64,000 nucleotides of DNA from Cyclobacteriaceae bacterium (GTDB lineage: Bacteria; Bacteroidota; Bacteroidia; Cytophagales; Cyclobacteriaceae), in NCBI GenBank assembly GCA_012033595.1, contig JAAUQL010000001.1, forward strand, positions 1 through 64,000, given 5' to 3'. Shown here piece by piece: positions 55,135-64,000 of this stretch; position 1 is the first letter of the stretch; every line of letters starts with the position of its first letter. A model generated the notes under the pieces. That model was not told the DNA's origin and made no database searches. It saw only the letters and a list, made by a program, of their open reading frames with translations. A program made the translations under genes and the position numbers.

Positions 55135-56415
55135 TCAATTTTTATAATAATAGATCCTCCATACCCTTCCCTTTACAGAATCTACTATAAAGAGCGAGCC
55201 ATCAGGGCCTTGTGCCAGTCCTGTTGGGCGATACATAGCTTCAGTAGGGGCATTAATTTCTTCTTTGCCCGCGAAGCCCGTGGCAAACTCTTCAAAATCT
55301 CCTGTTGGCTTGCCATCGACAAAGGGTATGAATACGACCATATAGCCTTTTTGCGGATATGGAGCACGGTTCCAGGAGCCATGCAGCGCCACAAAGGCGC
55401 CATTTTTATATCTTTCGGGAAACATATCTCCGGTATAAAACAACAAATCATTGGGTGCCGAATGTGCAGGGAGGCTTAGCAACGGCGGGTCGATGTCTTC
55501 GCAACCTGCTGTACTGGTACCATCACCTCCAAACTCCGGACTCTGTACCTGCTTTTGCAGAAACGGGTCGAAGTAGCAATATGGCCAGCCATAATTTTGG
55601 TCTTTATTGACCTTTATAAATTGCTCGGCTGGCAGATCGGCATTTTGTTCAAGCGTATATTTTTGTGGCCAAAATCCCTGTAACTGATCCCGACCATGGT
55701 TGACGGCATACAGCGAGTTGGTTTCAAAATTCCAATCCAGGGCCAGGGCATTGCGCACCCCAATGGCATAATGGTAGGCATCTGATTGATGTTGGTTTGT
55801 CTTGTTGGCATCAAACTGCCAGATACCTGCTTGTTTTTCGATATATGGACTCGGAGAAATGCCCGGCGATTCGACAGAAAAAGCATCTTTTTCACCGGCG
55901 TTTACCGGTGCGCCAACCGTCACATACATGTGGCCCTCCTGGTCAAACGTAATCGGTTTGGTGGCGTGGGGGCCTTGTTTTGGAAAACCCGTGGCTATGA
56001 GTTCCATTTCAGAAGAGGGAGCCAGTTTGCCGGCATCGAGTTTATATCTGTAAACGTTTGAATCTGAAGAGCAATAGAGGTACCCATTGTAGATGCCGAT
56101 ACCTGTGCCTCCATAAGGCATAAAGCCCACATGTTCGTCCATAATGCCGTTTCCATCGTTGTCGCGGAAGGCAATTATTCCACTGCTATCTCTCAGGTTG
56201 CGGAGTTTTACATACAAATAGCCCTGGTCGCTTACGGCTATGTGCCTGGCTTTGCCCACATTATCGACCGTAACAATGGCGCCAAACTTATCGGGGAGGG
56301 TAAGACCGGCATTGTCCGGGTCTGCAAGGGGAAGTTTCTCTGTTGTTTGCTGGTTTTGGCATGCCATGGCAGCAAATATTAAAAATGCCAAAATAAAATT
56401 GTTGAAAGATTTCAT
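55135..56415 (-). CDS. PQQ-dependent sugar dehydrogenase-like lipoprotein
   Basis: The 426-residue protein has a lipoprotein signal (FLIFAAMACQNQQ) and a six-bladed beta-propeller of the soluble glucose/sorbosone dehydrogenase type. The characteristic segments are present: ALDWNFETNSLYAVNHGRDQ, NYGWPYCYFDP and ALHGSWNRAPYPQKGYMVVF. Residues expected near the PQQ or calcium site are in these loops, but I did not map each. It would act in the periplasm or outside the cell. Divergent to cysK across 385 bases. Confidence 0.87.
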   Translation of the reverse strand: MKSFNNFILAFLIFAAMACQNQQTTEKLPLADPDNAGLTLPDKFGAIVTVDNVGKARHIAVSDQGYLYVKLRNLRDSSGIIAFRDNDGNGIMDEHVGFMPYGGTGIGIYNGYLYCSSDSNVYRYKLDAGKLAPSSEMELIATGFPKQGPHATKPITFDQEGHMYVTVGAPVNAGEKDAFSVESPGISPSPYIEKQAGIWQFDANKTNQHQSDAYHYAIGVRNALALDWNFETNSLYAVNHGRDQLQGFWPQKYTLEQNADLPAEQFIKVNKDQNYGWPYCYFDPFLQKQVQSPEFGGDGTSTAGCEDIDPPLLSLPAHSAPNDLLFYTGDMFPERYKNGAFVALHGSWNRAPYPQKGYMVVFIPFVDGKPTGDFEEFATGFAGKEEINAPTEAMYRPTGLAQGPDGSLFIVDSVKGRVWRIYYYKN

Positions 56416-56800
56416 AATGTAGGATTAAAAGGTCTTTGCGTTTTTGAATCTGTTCCTGCTTTTGAATACAATAAAAAAAGGGATAGTAGCTTTACTATCA
56501 AAAGACCAAATTTAGGATTAATATTATTAGCTACAAGTCTGAAAGCTATGGCCAATTTTGGTCAAGCCGTCCCCTTGTCATTTTTATTATGGTGCTATCA
56601 TGCTCAAACCGACGCCCAAGAGGCTGGCAGCAAGGTTGATCTGTGCCAGTCAAAATGGAATTTGTGCTATTTTTGACCTTTTGCAACTAGTTGCTCTACT
56701 GTCAGGCATCTTAAGACGCGAATTTATCATAGCAGAAATATCTCCCAAACTAAGTTTTCCATTAGTTTTACATTTTATATAAAACCAAACTATAGAAAAA
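56416..56800. other. 385-bp divergent region with an inverted repeat
   Basis: No gene is recognised. A perfect inverted repeat GATAGTA-GCTT-TACTATC lies at 56482-56499, about 67 bases upstream of the dehydrogenase start. The longest plus reading (74 residues) has no protein character. Confidence 0.45.
56482..56499. promoter_or_regulatory. Perfect 7-bp inverted repeat, candidate operator
   Basis: GATAGTA and TACTATC are exact complements around GCTT, 67-84 bases before the PQQ-type dehydrogenase start. There is an A run before it but no T run after it, so it is not a typical terminator on either strand. Confidence 0.4.
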
Positions 56801-57721
56801 ATGATACTGGATAGTATTCTCAATACCATTGGCTGCACCCCGACAGTTAGGCTCAACAAACTCTTGCCTACAGATGCGGCAAGCGTGCTGATGAAGATAG
56901 AATCTTTCAACCCCAGCGGATCGGTGAAAGACCGCATCGCTCTAAATATGATAGAAGAGGCCGAAAAGAGTGGAAAGTTGAAAAAGGGGATGACCATTGT
57001 AGAGCCTACCTCTGGAAATACCGGCATCGGACTCGCCATGGTAGCAGCCGTAAAAGGGTACAAAATCATATTTACCATGCCCGAGACCATGAGTATTGAG
57101 CGGCGCATTGTGCTGAGGCAATTTGGCGCCGAACTGGTACTGACCCCGGCAGACCGCGGGATGGTTGGTGCTGTGATGGCCGCACAAGAATTGTCTGACA
57201 AAGAAAAGTACTTTATGCCGCAGCAGTTTGAAAACCAGGCTAACCCCGACATGCACAAAAAAACCACTGCTGAAGAAATCATCTACGATATGAAAAAAGA
57301 GCAGCTCGACTACTTTGTGGTTGGGGTAGGTACCGGTGGCACCATATCCGGAGCAGGGGAGGCATTGAAGAGAAAATATCCGCACCTGAAAGTGATCGCC
57401 GTAGAACCCACCGATAGCCCGGTTCTCTCTGAGGGCAATGCCGGGCCGCACAAGATCCAGGGCATTGGGGCGGGCTTTATTCCCGAAATCCTCAACCTGA
57501 ACATAATCGACGAAATCTTGAAAGTGAAAAACGAGGACGCCTTTGATATTGCCAAAAAGTTGTGCAGTCAGGAAGGTATCCTTGCCGGCATATCTTCAGG
57601 AGCCAATGTATGGGCGGCCATAGAAGTTGCCAAAAGAGCCGGCAAAGGTAAAACAGTACTCACTATGCTGCCCGATACCGGAGAGCGCTACTTAAGTACC
57701 CCTCTATTTGATCACGAATAA
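56801..57721 (+). CDS. cysK: Cysteine synthase A
   Basis: CysK makes cysteine from O-acetylserine and sulfide with PLP. The 306-residue protein has the PLP-lysine motif FNPSGSVKDRIAL (K43), the Asn loop PTSGNTGIGLAM, the phosphate-binding GTGGTISGAGEA and the C-terminal GISSGANVWAA. The frame is intact. The next gene begins about 45 bases later on the same strand. Confidence 0.96.
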   Translation: MILDSILNTIGCTPTVRLNKLLPTDAASVLMKIESFNPSGSVKDRIALNMIEEAEKSGKLKKGMTIVEPTSGNTGIGLAMVAAVKGYKIIFTMPETMSIERRIVLRQFGAELVLTPADRGMVGAVMAAQELSDKEKYFMPQQFENQANPDMHKKTTAEEIIYDMKKEQLDYFVVGVGTGGTISGAGEALKRKYPHLKVIAVEPTDSPVLSEGNAGPHKIQGIGAGFIPEILNLNIIDEILKVKNEDAFDIAKKLCSQEGILAGISSGANVWAAIEVAKRAGKGKTVLTMLPDTGERYLSTPLFDHE

Positions 57722-57766
57722 GCGGGATATCGGCAAATACCGCTGCAATGGATTTCGCACACTTTT

Positions 57767-58753
57767 TTGGCAGCTAAATTGAAAGGAATCAAACTCGACC
57801 GCTTTGTACTTTTGCTTGTAGGCACCATACTGCTTGCCTATCTGGTGCCGGGCATCGAAGATATTCTTCCGCTCAAGACGATCAGCTCGTTGGGAATATC
57901 AGGTATTTTTTTCTTCTATGGGCTAAAGCTGAGTCCGAAAAAAATGCTCGCAGGCCTGTTTAACTGGCGATTGCACCTGCTGATACAATTGGCCACTTTT
58001 GTTCTTTTTCCACTATTGGTTTTAGCGGCCAGGCCTTTTATTCACAGCGAAGCGCACCTCACTTTGTGGCTTGCGGTTTTTTTCCTGGCGGCTTTGCCTT
58101 CCACTGTTTCGTCGTCGGTGGTGATGGTCTCTATTGCAAAAGGCAACGTTCCTGGTGCCATTTTCAATGCGAGTATTTCTGGGCTTATCGGTATTGTGGT
58201 CACGCCGTTGTGGATGGGCATGTTTCTTGGCGCGGTCTCAGGATCGTTCGATTTGGCAGCGATCTTTCTGGAATTGGTGTTGAAAATCTTGTTGCCGGTG
58301 GCTCTTGGTCTGCTGATGCACCGCTTTTGGGGAGGATTTGCCGATCGCAACAAGCAGCACCTCACTACTTTCGACAAGTCCGTTATTCTCATTATCGTAT
58401 ATAATAGTTTTAGTCATTCATTTTCCAGCGGTATTTTCGAGGGTATTGGCGTGCCGGAGTTGGGTGCCGTAGCCCTGGGTGTCACGGCCATGTTTTTTGT
58501 CATCTATTTCACCATTTATACCATCAGCAAGTCGCTGGGCTTCCATCGCGAAGACCAGATTGCCGCCCTTTTTTGCGGATCAAAAAAGTCACTTGTGCAT
58601 GGATCGGTGTTTTCCAATGTGCTGTTTGCCGGTATGGCCAGTGCCGGTATTTTTCTGGTGCCGGTCATGGTTTACCATGCCTTTCAGTTGTTCATTGTCA
58701 GCATTATAGCGCAGAAAATGGCCAATAACCCTTCGTCGAATTCTGCTTTGTAG
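57767..58753 (+). CDS. SBF/YfeH-like sodium:solute symporter, TTG or broken start
   Basis: The 328-residue protein is of the bile acid:sodium symporter (SBF) superfamily, YfeH-like branch, with ten hydrophobic segments. Segments such as GISGIFFFYGLKLSPKK, FFLAALPSTVSSSVVMVSIA and CGSKKSLVHGSVFSNVLF fit the family. The ORF opens only at TTG 57767. An ATG at 57748 (MDFAHFF) would reach it if one T were removed from the T run 57763-57768, giving MDFAHFLAAKLKGIK, which looks like a natural start. So the true start is probably 57748 with an indel, or TTG. The substrate is unknown. Confidence 0.8.
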   Translation: MAAKLKGIKLDRFVLLLVGTILLAYLVPGIEDILPLKTISSLGISGIFFFYGLKLSPKKMLAGLFNWRLHLLIQLATFVLFPLLVLAARPFIHSEAHLTLWLAVFFLAALPSTVSSSVVMVSIAKGNVPGAIFNASISGLIGIVVTPLWMGMFLGAVSGSFDLAAIFLELVLKILLPVALGLLMHRFWGGFADRNKQHLTTFDKSVILIIVYNSFSHSFSSGIFEGIGVPELGAVALGVTAMFFVIYFTIYTISKSLGFHREDQIAALFCGSKKSLVHGSVFSNVLFAGMASAGIFLVPVMVYHAFQLFIVSIIAQKMANNPSSNSAL

Positions 58754-58793
58754 TCACGCAGCAACGACTTCCCATCTCAGTCGCCTGCTAGCT

Positions 58794-59732
58794 TCATTCC
58801 TTCCCCATTCCACCCAGGTTTAGTTGCTGATAATCGGCCATGGTGTATGAAGCCGGTTCTCTATCGATACTCTTGGCCTTCATGGCCATATGCATCGGTT
58901 TGCCTTTTTCATCTTCCATGTTCATGTCCATTTCCAACATCATCCCTTCTATATCTTGCAGCACTTGTTTATTGGCCAGGTTGGCATTGCCCAGGCTTTT
59001 GAAATACGATTTGCTGAGTACCTTGAGGTCTGGTGCTATCCATACAGCGCCATTTGTATTTTCGGATGTGAGCAAGTATTCTTCGCAACGGTAACCCAAT
59101 ATATCTTTGGTTTTTCCGGTCTTTTCTACCTTGGTTTCTTCCTGAGGTGCTTCTGGCTCGCTCATCTGCTTGACCTTGTCGAGTGTCATGATCTGCGCCA
59201 TATTTTGTTGCTTCATGATGATGACCATGGCGTTGTTTTCAAAATCCATAATGGTAGTGATATCGGTGGGCGTTTGTGTCTTGTTGCCATCGCTTTCCAA
59301 ATCGCCAAGTTGGGTGCCGATATAGTCTGCATTTGGATTGAAAAGCATGGTATATTCCATGGTTGTCGAGTTTTTGCCACTTTCTGTCGTCATATCATAT
59401 ACAATGCCCGAGCTAAATGAATAGGTATCGGCCACGCTGGCCGGTGTTGCATTTCCTCCCAACATTTGCATCATTTTTTCCTGAGTCGCTCTATCGCTTT
59501 CAGTGGTTTCTGTGGTGCTTTGCTCATCAGTCTTATCCTTGGTCATGCCGTCGGTAATGACTTCTTCGGTTTTGTCCAGGCCCTTGTCTATGCCCTGGTC
59601 TGCCTTTTGCAATGCCCGGTCTTCGAGTTTTTGTTCTGCTCTTTTTTGAAGGCGATCTAGAAATTGCCCTTGGGCAGGATAAATAAACAAGAGGCACAAG
59701 GCCGTACTGAGGTTTGTGATTGTTGATTTCAT
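58794..59732 (-). CDS. DUF4412-like exported protein
   Basis: The 312-residue protein starts with a signal peptide (LSTALCLLFIYPAQGQF), has a Lys/Glu-rich helical stretch (residues 25-90, KRAEQKLEDRALQKADQG) with many Thr/Asp, then a beta-rich domain containing GKTKDILGYRCEEYLLTS (about 205-222), a common DUF4412 landmark. No enzyme motif is seen. It converges on the SBF gene; there is no clear terminator between them. Confidence 0.6.
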   Translation of the reverse strand: MKSTITNLSTALCLLFIYPAQGQFLDRLQKRAEQKLEDRALQKADQGIDKGLDKTEEVITDGMTKDKTDEQSTTETTESDRATQEKMMQMLGGNATPASVADTYSFSSGIVYDMTTESGKNSTTMEYTMLFNPNADYIGTQLGDLESDGNKTQTPTDITTIMDFENNAMVIIMKQQNMAQIMTLDKVKQMSEPEAPQEETKVEKTGKTKDILGYRCEEYLLTSENTNGAVWIAPDLKVLSKSYFKSLGNANLANKQVLQDIEGMMLEMDMNMEDEKGKPMHMAMKAKSIDREPASYTMADYQQLNLGGMGKE

Positions 59733-60086
59733 TGTTATGGTTTTTGGTCAAAATAGGATTAAATATCTAAAATTATAAATTAGGCGTGAGGTAATCCAGC
59801 TTTTTATTTTTTATGTTTCTTCCCCTCCAGCCCAGTTGCGGCTATACCATGAGCACGCCATATCGCAGTGAAGCCGAATCTAGTGAAGGCACGGGAATTT
59901 TGGCCAAATTTCACATAAAACAGCATGGCAAGAGAGATGGTAAAGTAATCTGCAACAAGGCCAGATGTGCCATGTTGTTTGCAAAAGGCGATAGGTAAGC
60001 TAAGAACTTAAGGCTTTTGCTTCTGAACCTGCGCAGATTTCAATCGTTTTTGATACTTTCACGACTACAAAAAATCCATTGAACCT
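59733..60086. other. 354-bp intergenic region
   Basis: No gene is strongly supported. A 61-codon plus reading (59813-59998) ends in a Cys-containing tail (VICNKARCAMLFAKGDR), but it has no leader, no recognisable domain and no gap-free codon bias, so I do not call it. The antiporter promoter should lie within about 60 bases upstream of 60087. Confidence 0.4.
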
Positions 60087-61670
60087 ATGGTGCTTCTACC
60101 CTTAGTCATTGCCTTTGTCCTCGGTTTTTTTATGCGCTTGTTCCGCTTGCCCCCAATGTTGGGATATCTGCTGGCTGGCTTTGCTTTACATGCCATGGGC
60201 ATAGAGCGCAACGATACCATAGAGCAAATATCTCATTTGGGTATTTTGCTGCTCTTGTTCACCATCGGCCTCAAGCTCAATATCAGGAGTCTCATCAGGA
60301 AGCATGTGTGGCGTGGAGGGATCGGCCATATGCTCACCACGGTGCTTATATTCAGTGTTGTTATGGGGGCATTATCCGTGCTCAGCATTTCTATTTTTGA
60401 TCAGATGACCTTGCAATCCATTGCTATTGTGGCATTTGCACTTAGTTTTTCCAGTACTGTGTTTGCCGTAAAGGTGCTGGAAGAAAAGGGTGAAATGCAG
60501 AGTCTTCAGGGAAAGACGGCAATTTCGATCCTTATAATACAAGACATACTTGCAGTCGCTTTTCTGGTTTTTCAAAGGTGAATTTCCGTCTATTTGGGCT
60601 GTATTGCTACTGGGGTTTCCGCTATTGCGTAAGCCTTTGCTCTGGCTCATGAACCGGACTGGCCATGGAGAAATGATGGTACTTTTTGGGTTTTTGGTGG
60701 CCTTGGGCGGGGCGCAATTGTTTGCTGAAATGGGGCTCAAGGCCGATCTCGGTGCTTTGGTGGCCGGGCTGGTGGTAGCCAATAGCCAAAAATCGGATGA
60801 ATTGTCCAAAACCTTGCTCAACTTTAAAGAATTTTTCCTGGTGGCTTTTTTTCTGAATATCGGTCTCACAGGCACACCTCAATGGTGGATGTTGGGCGTT
60901 TCTATGGTTTTTATTGTGCTTATACCTGTCAAAAGCTTTTTGTACTTCTGGATTTTAACGCATTTTCATGTGCGCGCGCGTACTTCTTTTTGGATATCCT
61001 GAGTCTCTCCAATTATAGCGAGTTTGCCCTCATTGTAGCCAGTGTGGCCTATTCTGCCAATTTGCTAAGTGCAGACTGGGTGCTGATTGCCTCCATCACC
61101 GTGTCTTTGTCATTTTTAATCTCCAGTCCCTTAAACTCCTATTTTTATTTTTCAAAATTCGAAAAATTTTTAATGAGGTTCGAACGCAAAAAGAGGTTGG
61201 CCGATGACAGACCCATCCAAATAGGCGGAGCCGATATTCTCATATTTGGCATGGACAAAATCGGTACGATGGCCTACGACTACCTCGCATCAAAGTATGG
61301 AAGCCACGTGCTGGGCCTGGATGCCGACTATAATGTGGTGCTGATGCACAAAAAGGAACGGCGCAATGTGATCATCGGCGATGCGACCGATTCGGGTTTC
61401 TGGGAAAACCTGCAACCCGGCAATGTCTCTATGGTGCTGCTGACCATGACCAACCACAGCGCCAATAAGTTTGCAGCCATCAGGTTGAGGCATAGCAATT
61501 TCACTGGTTGGATATCGGCTGTGGGGCGCTACGAAGATGAAATTCTGGAGTTGAAAAATATGGGGGTAAATTCAGTTTTCAATATTTACGAAGAAGCTGG
61601 AATTGGATTTGCCGAGCATATTTGTGAAGCACTGGAAACCAGAGAAGGTCAAAGCCAACAAATCACTTAA
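60087..61670 (+). CDS. CPA2-type cation:proton antiporter with TrkA-N domain, frame broken twice
   Basis: The repaired protein is 527 residues: about twelve membrane helices of the Na+/H+ exchanger (KefB/KefC-like) fold (FFMRLFRLPPMLGYLLAGF, HLGILLLLFTIGLKLNI, ALSFSSTVFAVKVLEEKGEM) and a C-terminal cytosolic TrkA-N/Rossmann domain (IGGADILIFGMDKIGTMAYD). Such systems exchange K+ or Na+ for protons. Frame changes occur at the T run 60568-60572 (one T too many) and at 60987-60991 (one T too few). Repair gives FLVFKGEFPSIW and RTSFLDILSLSNYSEF, so sequence error is likely. dinB begins 13 bases after its stop. Confidence 0.86.
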
Positions 61671-61683
61671 ACCACCGATCTGT

Positions 61684-62748
61684 TTGCGCAAGATCATACA
61701 CATAGATATGGACGCTTTTTTTGCCTCCATCGAGCAACGCGACCAACCGATGCTGCTGGGCAAACCAGTAGCAGTGGGCGGGTCGGGCAAGCGGGGAGTG
61801 GTAGCCGCGGCTAGCTACGAAGCGCGTAAGTTTGGCGTTTTCTCGGCGCAGCCTTCCAGCATCGCAGTACGTCTTTGTCCGGGGCTCATCTTTGTGAAAC
61901 CCCGTTTCGAAGTGTACAAATCGGTATCCAACCAGATCCGTGAGATTTTTTTGGAATATACAGATCTGGTGGAGCCATTGTCTTTGGACGAGGCATACCT
62001 CGATGTAACAGAAAACAAAAAAGGAATAGCCACCGCCACAGAAATTGCCCTGGAGATAAAGGCTAGAATAATGGCGGATACACAACTTACGGCCTCGGCA
62101 GGCGTATCGATCAATAAATTCCTCGCCAAGGTTGCCTCAGACCAAAACAAACCCGACGGTATATTTGTGATCAAGCCCAAAGCCGCCGGCCCGTTTGTGG
62201 ATCAACTACCCATCGAAAAATTTCACGGCATAGGCAAAGTGACGGCCGCTACAATGCACCGAATGGGCATAAACACCGGCGCAGACCTAAAGCAGGTAAG
62301 CAGAGAGGCATTGATACGCCGCTTTGGCAAAACAGGCAGTTATTACTTCGACATTGCCCGGGCTATAGACCACAGGCCGGTGAACCCAAACCGGATTCGC
62401 AAGTCGCTCGGAGCCGAGCGCACATTTGAAGATGACCTTTCGGAAAATGAAGAAATCATTGTGCAGACCAATGGAATTGCCGATATATTATTTGAAAGAA
62501 TACTACGGGCAAAAGCCAGCGGCAAGACCGTGACACTCAAGTTGAAATTCAATGATTTTGAGATCATCAATCGCAGCAAATCTACAGGGCATTTGATGGC
62601 CTCTAAAGAAGAAATAATAACCATTGCCATGGAATTGCTGCATCGGGAACTCCCGGCAAAAAAGGGCATTCGGCTGATCGGGCTCACCCTTTCCAACCTC
62701 GACCGGCAGGAATCAGACATAGGCAAACAACTTACGCTTGACTTTTGA
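61684..62748 (+). CDS. dinB: DNA polymerase IV, TTG start
   Basis: DinB is a Y-family translesion polymerase. The protein is 354 residues, with the palm motif KIIHIDMDAFFASIEQ and its two catalytic Asp, the YxLD loop as VEPLSLDEAYLDVT, helix-hairpin-helix GIGKVTAATMHRMGI and the little-finger region up to the C-terminus KQLTLDF, with beta-clamp-like QLTLDF. I choose TTG 61684, because the resulting start (MRKIIHIDMD) matches family starts, and the ATG at 61708 would cut off the strand holding the first catalytic Asp. A longer TTG at 61603 overlaps the antiporter gene. No LexA-like box is seen, and the gene is probably co-transcribed with the antiporter. Confidence 0.93.
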   Translation: MRKIIHIDMDAFFASIEQRDQPMLLGKPVAVGGSGKRGVVAAASYEARKFGVFSAQPSSIAVRLCPGLIFVKPRFEVYKSVSNQIREIFLEYTDLVEPLSLDEAYLDVTENKKGIATATEIALEIKARIMADTQLTASAGVSINKFLAKVASDQNKPDGIFVIKPKAAGPFVDQLPIEKFHGIGKVTAATMHRMGINTGADLKQVSREALIRRFGKTGSYYFDIARAIDHRPVNPNRIRKSLGAERTFEDDLSENEEIIVQTNGIADILFERILRAKASGKTVTLKLKFNDFEIINRSKSTGHLMASKEEIITIAMELLHRELPAKKGIRLIGLTLSNLDRQESDIGKQLTLDF

Positions 62749-62822
62749 ATGGTTTGATGCCCGGTGTTTTGTGAAATCATGCCATATTTCTTTATCACTT
62801 ACAAAAAACCAATAAGCTCTGC

Positions 62823-62830
62823 TATCTTTG
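62823..62830 (+). promoter_or_regulatory. Candidate -7 box of the DMT gene, TATCTTTG
   Basis: TATCTTTG followed by CG is a very typical Bacteroidota -7 element, 16 bases upstream of the start TTG 62847, leaving a leader of only about 10 bases. Confidence 0.55.
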
Positions 62831-62846
62831 CGCCTTATCAAAAAAG

Positions 62847-63796
62847 TTGGCAACGCAATTCGATCCCGGCAAAAGAATTTATGGCATTTTGTATGCCTCT
62901 ACCACGGCGCTCTTCTGGGGTTTCCTCGCTATATTCATTAAAGTCACCCTCAATGACGTACCCCCGGTGGTGATAGTCTGGTTCCGATTTGCGGTGGCAT
63001 TTGCTTTTTTATTCAGCTATTTCTTGGTCAAAGACCGCCCAAAATTAGCCATCATCAAAAACCCACCTTTGCTGATTGTCCTTGGCGCCGTAGCCCTTAC
63101 GATCAACTATATTGGCTTTGCCACCGGAATTCACCTTACTTCGCCAAGCAATGCTCAGGTTTTTATTCAAATCGGGCCTATCACCCTGGCTGTAGCAGGT
63201 ATTTTCGTGTTTAAAGAACGCATTTCCAAAAGACAGTTTCTGGGTTTTGTGGTGGCAGCTACCGGCCTTACACTGTTTTATCGCGACCAGATCAGGCAAT
63301 TGCTCGGCCACGAAGAGGTATATGTGGCCGGTGTGCTTTGGCTGGTATTGGCTGCACTGGCATGGGCAACCTATGCCGCCTTGCAAAAGAAAATGGTACA
63401 AAAATATCATGCCCAGCAGCTCAATCTCATCGTTTTTGGGTTGCCCATTCTCATTTTGCTGCCTTGGGTAGATTTCAGCACTTTTGCCCAATTCAGCCCC
63501 GGACTATGGGTGTTACTGGTTTTTTGGGCATCAATACTATCGTGGCGTATGGATGTTTATCAGAGGCGTTCAAATACATTGAGGCCAACAAAATCAGCGT
63601 TATCATCACGCTCAACCCCATCATTACTTTTGTAGTAATGAGCATATTGAGCACTATGGAACTCAGTTGGATCGATGCCAAAGCGATGACCCTGGCGGGA
63701 GTTGCCGGAGCGGCATTGGTGATATCGGGAGCCATTATGGTTGTGATATCAAAAAAGAAAAAGGCTACATCGGTCACTCCCCCGACTGCACCCTGA
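62847..63796 (+). CDS. EamA/DMT-family exporter, TTG start, frame broken near 63520
   Basis: The repaired protein is 316 residues with ten membrane helices in two EamA repeats (first from GILYASTTALFWGFLAIFIK, with PPVVIVWFRFAVAFAFL; second from GVLWLVLAALAWATYAALQ, with ANKISVIITLNPIITFVVM). DMT members export amino acids, nucleosides or drugs. The frame changes at the T run 63520-63525; one extra T joins VLLVF to LGINTIVAYG. The only start is TTG 62847 (MATQFDPGKRIYGILYAS), supported by the box at 62823. A basic tail (SKKKKATSV) ends the protein. Confidence 0.8.
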
Positions 63797-64000
63797 GGTT
63801 GCGAATAGAAAAGCCAAGTTACAATCCATCCAACTAATTCACCGATCTGCTCAGATCAATCGGTGAAGTGCGTAAATTTCCATACACACAAAATCGATCA
63901 TATTTAGCCCGAACCCATTAAAGCACCAACGTCGAGCAGTTGATTGACTTGGCGGTAGCCGGATATACCAGAGACTTTTCATCCGCATTTACCTCGATAT
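63797..64000. other. Right edge, no complete gene
   Basis: A hairpin lies at 63838-63867 (listed separately). In the last 80 bases, both strands are open: minus gives the end of a possible protein (AKSINCSTLVL then stop at about 63921), plus gives an open stretch without a start. I cannot choose between them. Confidence 0.3.
63838..63867. promoter_or_regulatory. Hairpin: TTCACCGAT / ATCGGTGAA
   Basis: A 9-bp perfect stem encloses 12 bases that themselves contain the palindrome GATCTG-CT-CAGATC, overlapping the arm. There is no T run after it. It may be a protein-binding site or the stem of a weak terminator for the exporter gene. Confidence 0.4.

Noticed and set aside
59813..59998. 61-codon plus reading before the antiporter gene
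   Set aside because: No leader, no recognised domain and no neighbour logic; kept only as a note.
1..64000. tRNA or rRNA genes
   Set aside because: I scanned for T-arm-like GTTCGAnTC patterns and conserved rRNA blocks and saw none outside coding regions.
63921..64000. Partial protein on the minus strand at the right edge
   Set aside because: Only about 26 codons are visible and the plus strand is also open, so I could not support either.

Overview
The window looks like chromosomal DNA of a Bacteroidota bacterium, most likely of the order Cytophagales. Several things point there: a SusC/SusD pair, an ECF sigma / anti-sigma module carrying SusC-type CarboxypepD_reg domains, a DivIC-type cell-division protein, a THUMP-like methyltransferase, a B12-dependent ribonucleotide reductase, A-rich leaders without Shine-Dalgarno sites, and repeated promoter-like TAnnTTTG boxes just upstream of genes. 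I see no rRNA, tRNA, CRISPR array, prophage or transposase. The assignment is an inference from gene content; no marker gene was compared.

Layout. 0-7 kb: Ldh2-type dehydrogenase, outer-membrane beta-barrel, DivIC, galT-galK, a frame-disrupted membrane protein, an iodotyrosine-deiodinase-like nitroreductase and a TrhA/hemolysin-III membrane protein. 7-10 kb: class II ribonucleotide reductase behind an AT-rich leader with DnaA-box-like sites. 10-14.7 kb: an AT-rich accessory island with a TPR-CHAT caspase-like protein, a thermolysin-like gluzincin and an unknown small protein. 14.9-19.3 kb: psd, glutamate dehydrogenase, a methyltransferase and asd. 19.3-20.1 kb: a GxxExxY gene bracketed by direct repeats. 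20-28.5 kb: lamin-tail-domain secreted protein, hemE, ridA, DUF4139 protein, gltX. 28.9-32.9 kb: a VWA protein divergent from an ECF sigma factor and an anti-sigma/TonB-C fusion. 33-39 kb: PfpI-like protein, GT39-type glycosyltransferase, large VCBS/ASPIC lipoprotein. 39-44.4 kb: SusD and SusC. 45-54 kb: lipid and wall functions (ICMT-like protein, M23 peptidase, CPBP protease, cdsA), recR, a GAF sensor and a GH105 hydrolase. 54-64 kb: MaoC hydratase, PQQ-type sugar dehydrogenase, cysK, SBF transporter, DUF4412 protein, CPA2 antiporter, dinB and a DMT exporter.

A caveat runs through the window: about a dozen genes are broken by single-base indels, nearly all in short homopolymers, plus one in-frame stop in SusC. 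Each break restores a full family protein when one base is added or removed. This looks like sequencing error more than true pseudogenes, so spans below are given for the repaired genes. The most interesting content is (i) the CHAT/gluzincin island, (ii) three proteins (VWA, anti-sigma/TonB-C, SusC) sharing the same SusC-type N-terminal module, and (iii) the repeat-bracketed GxxExxY gene.
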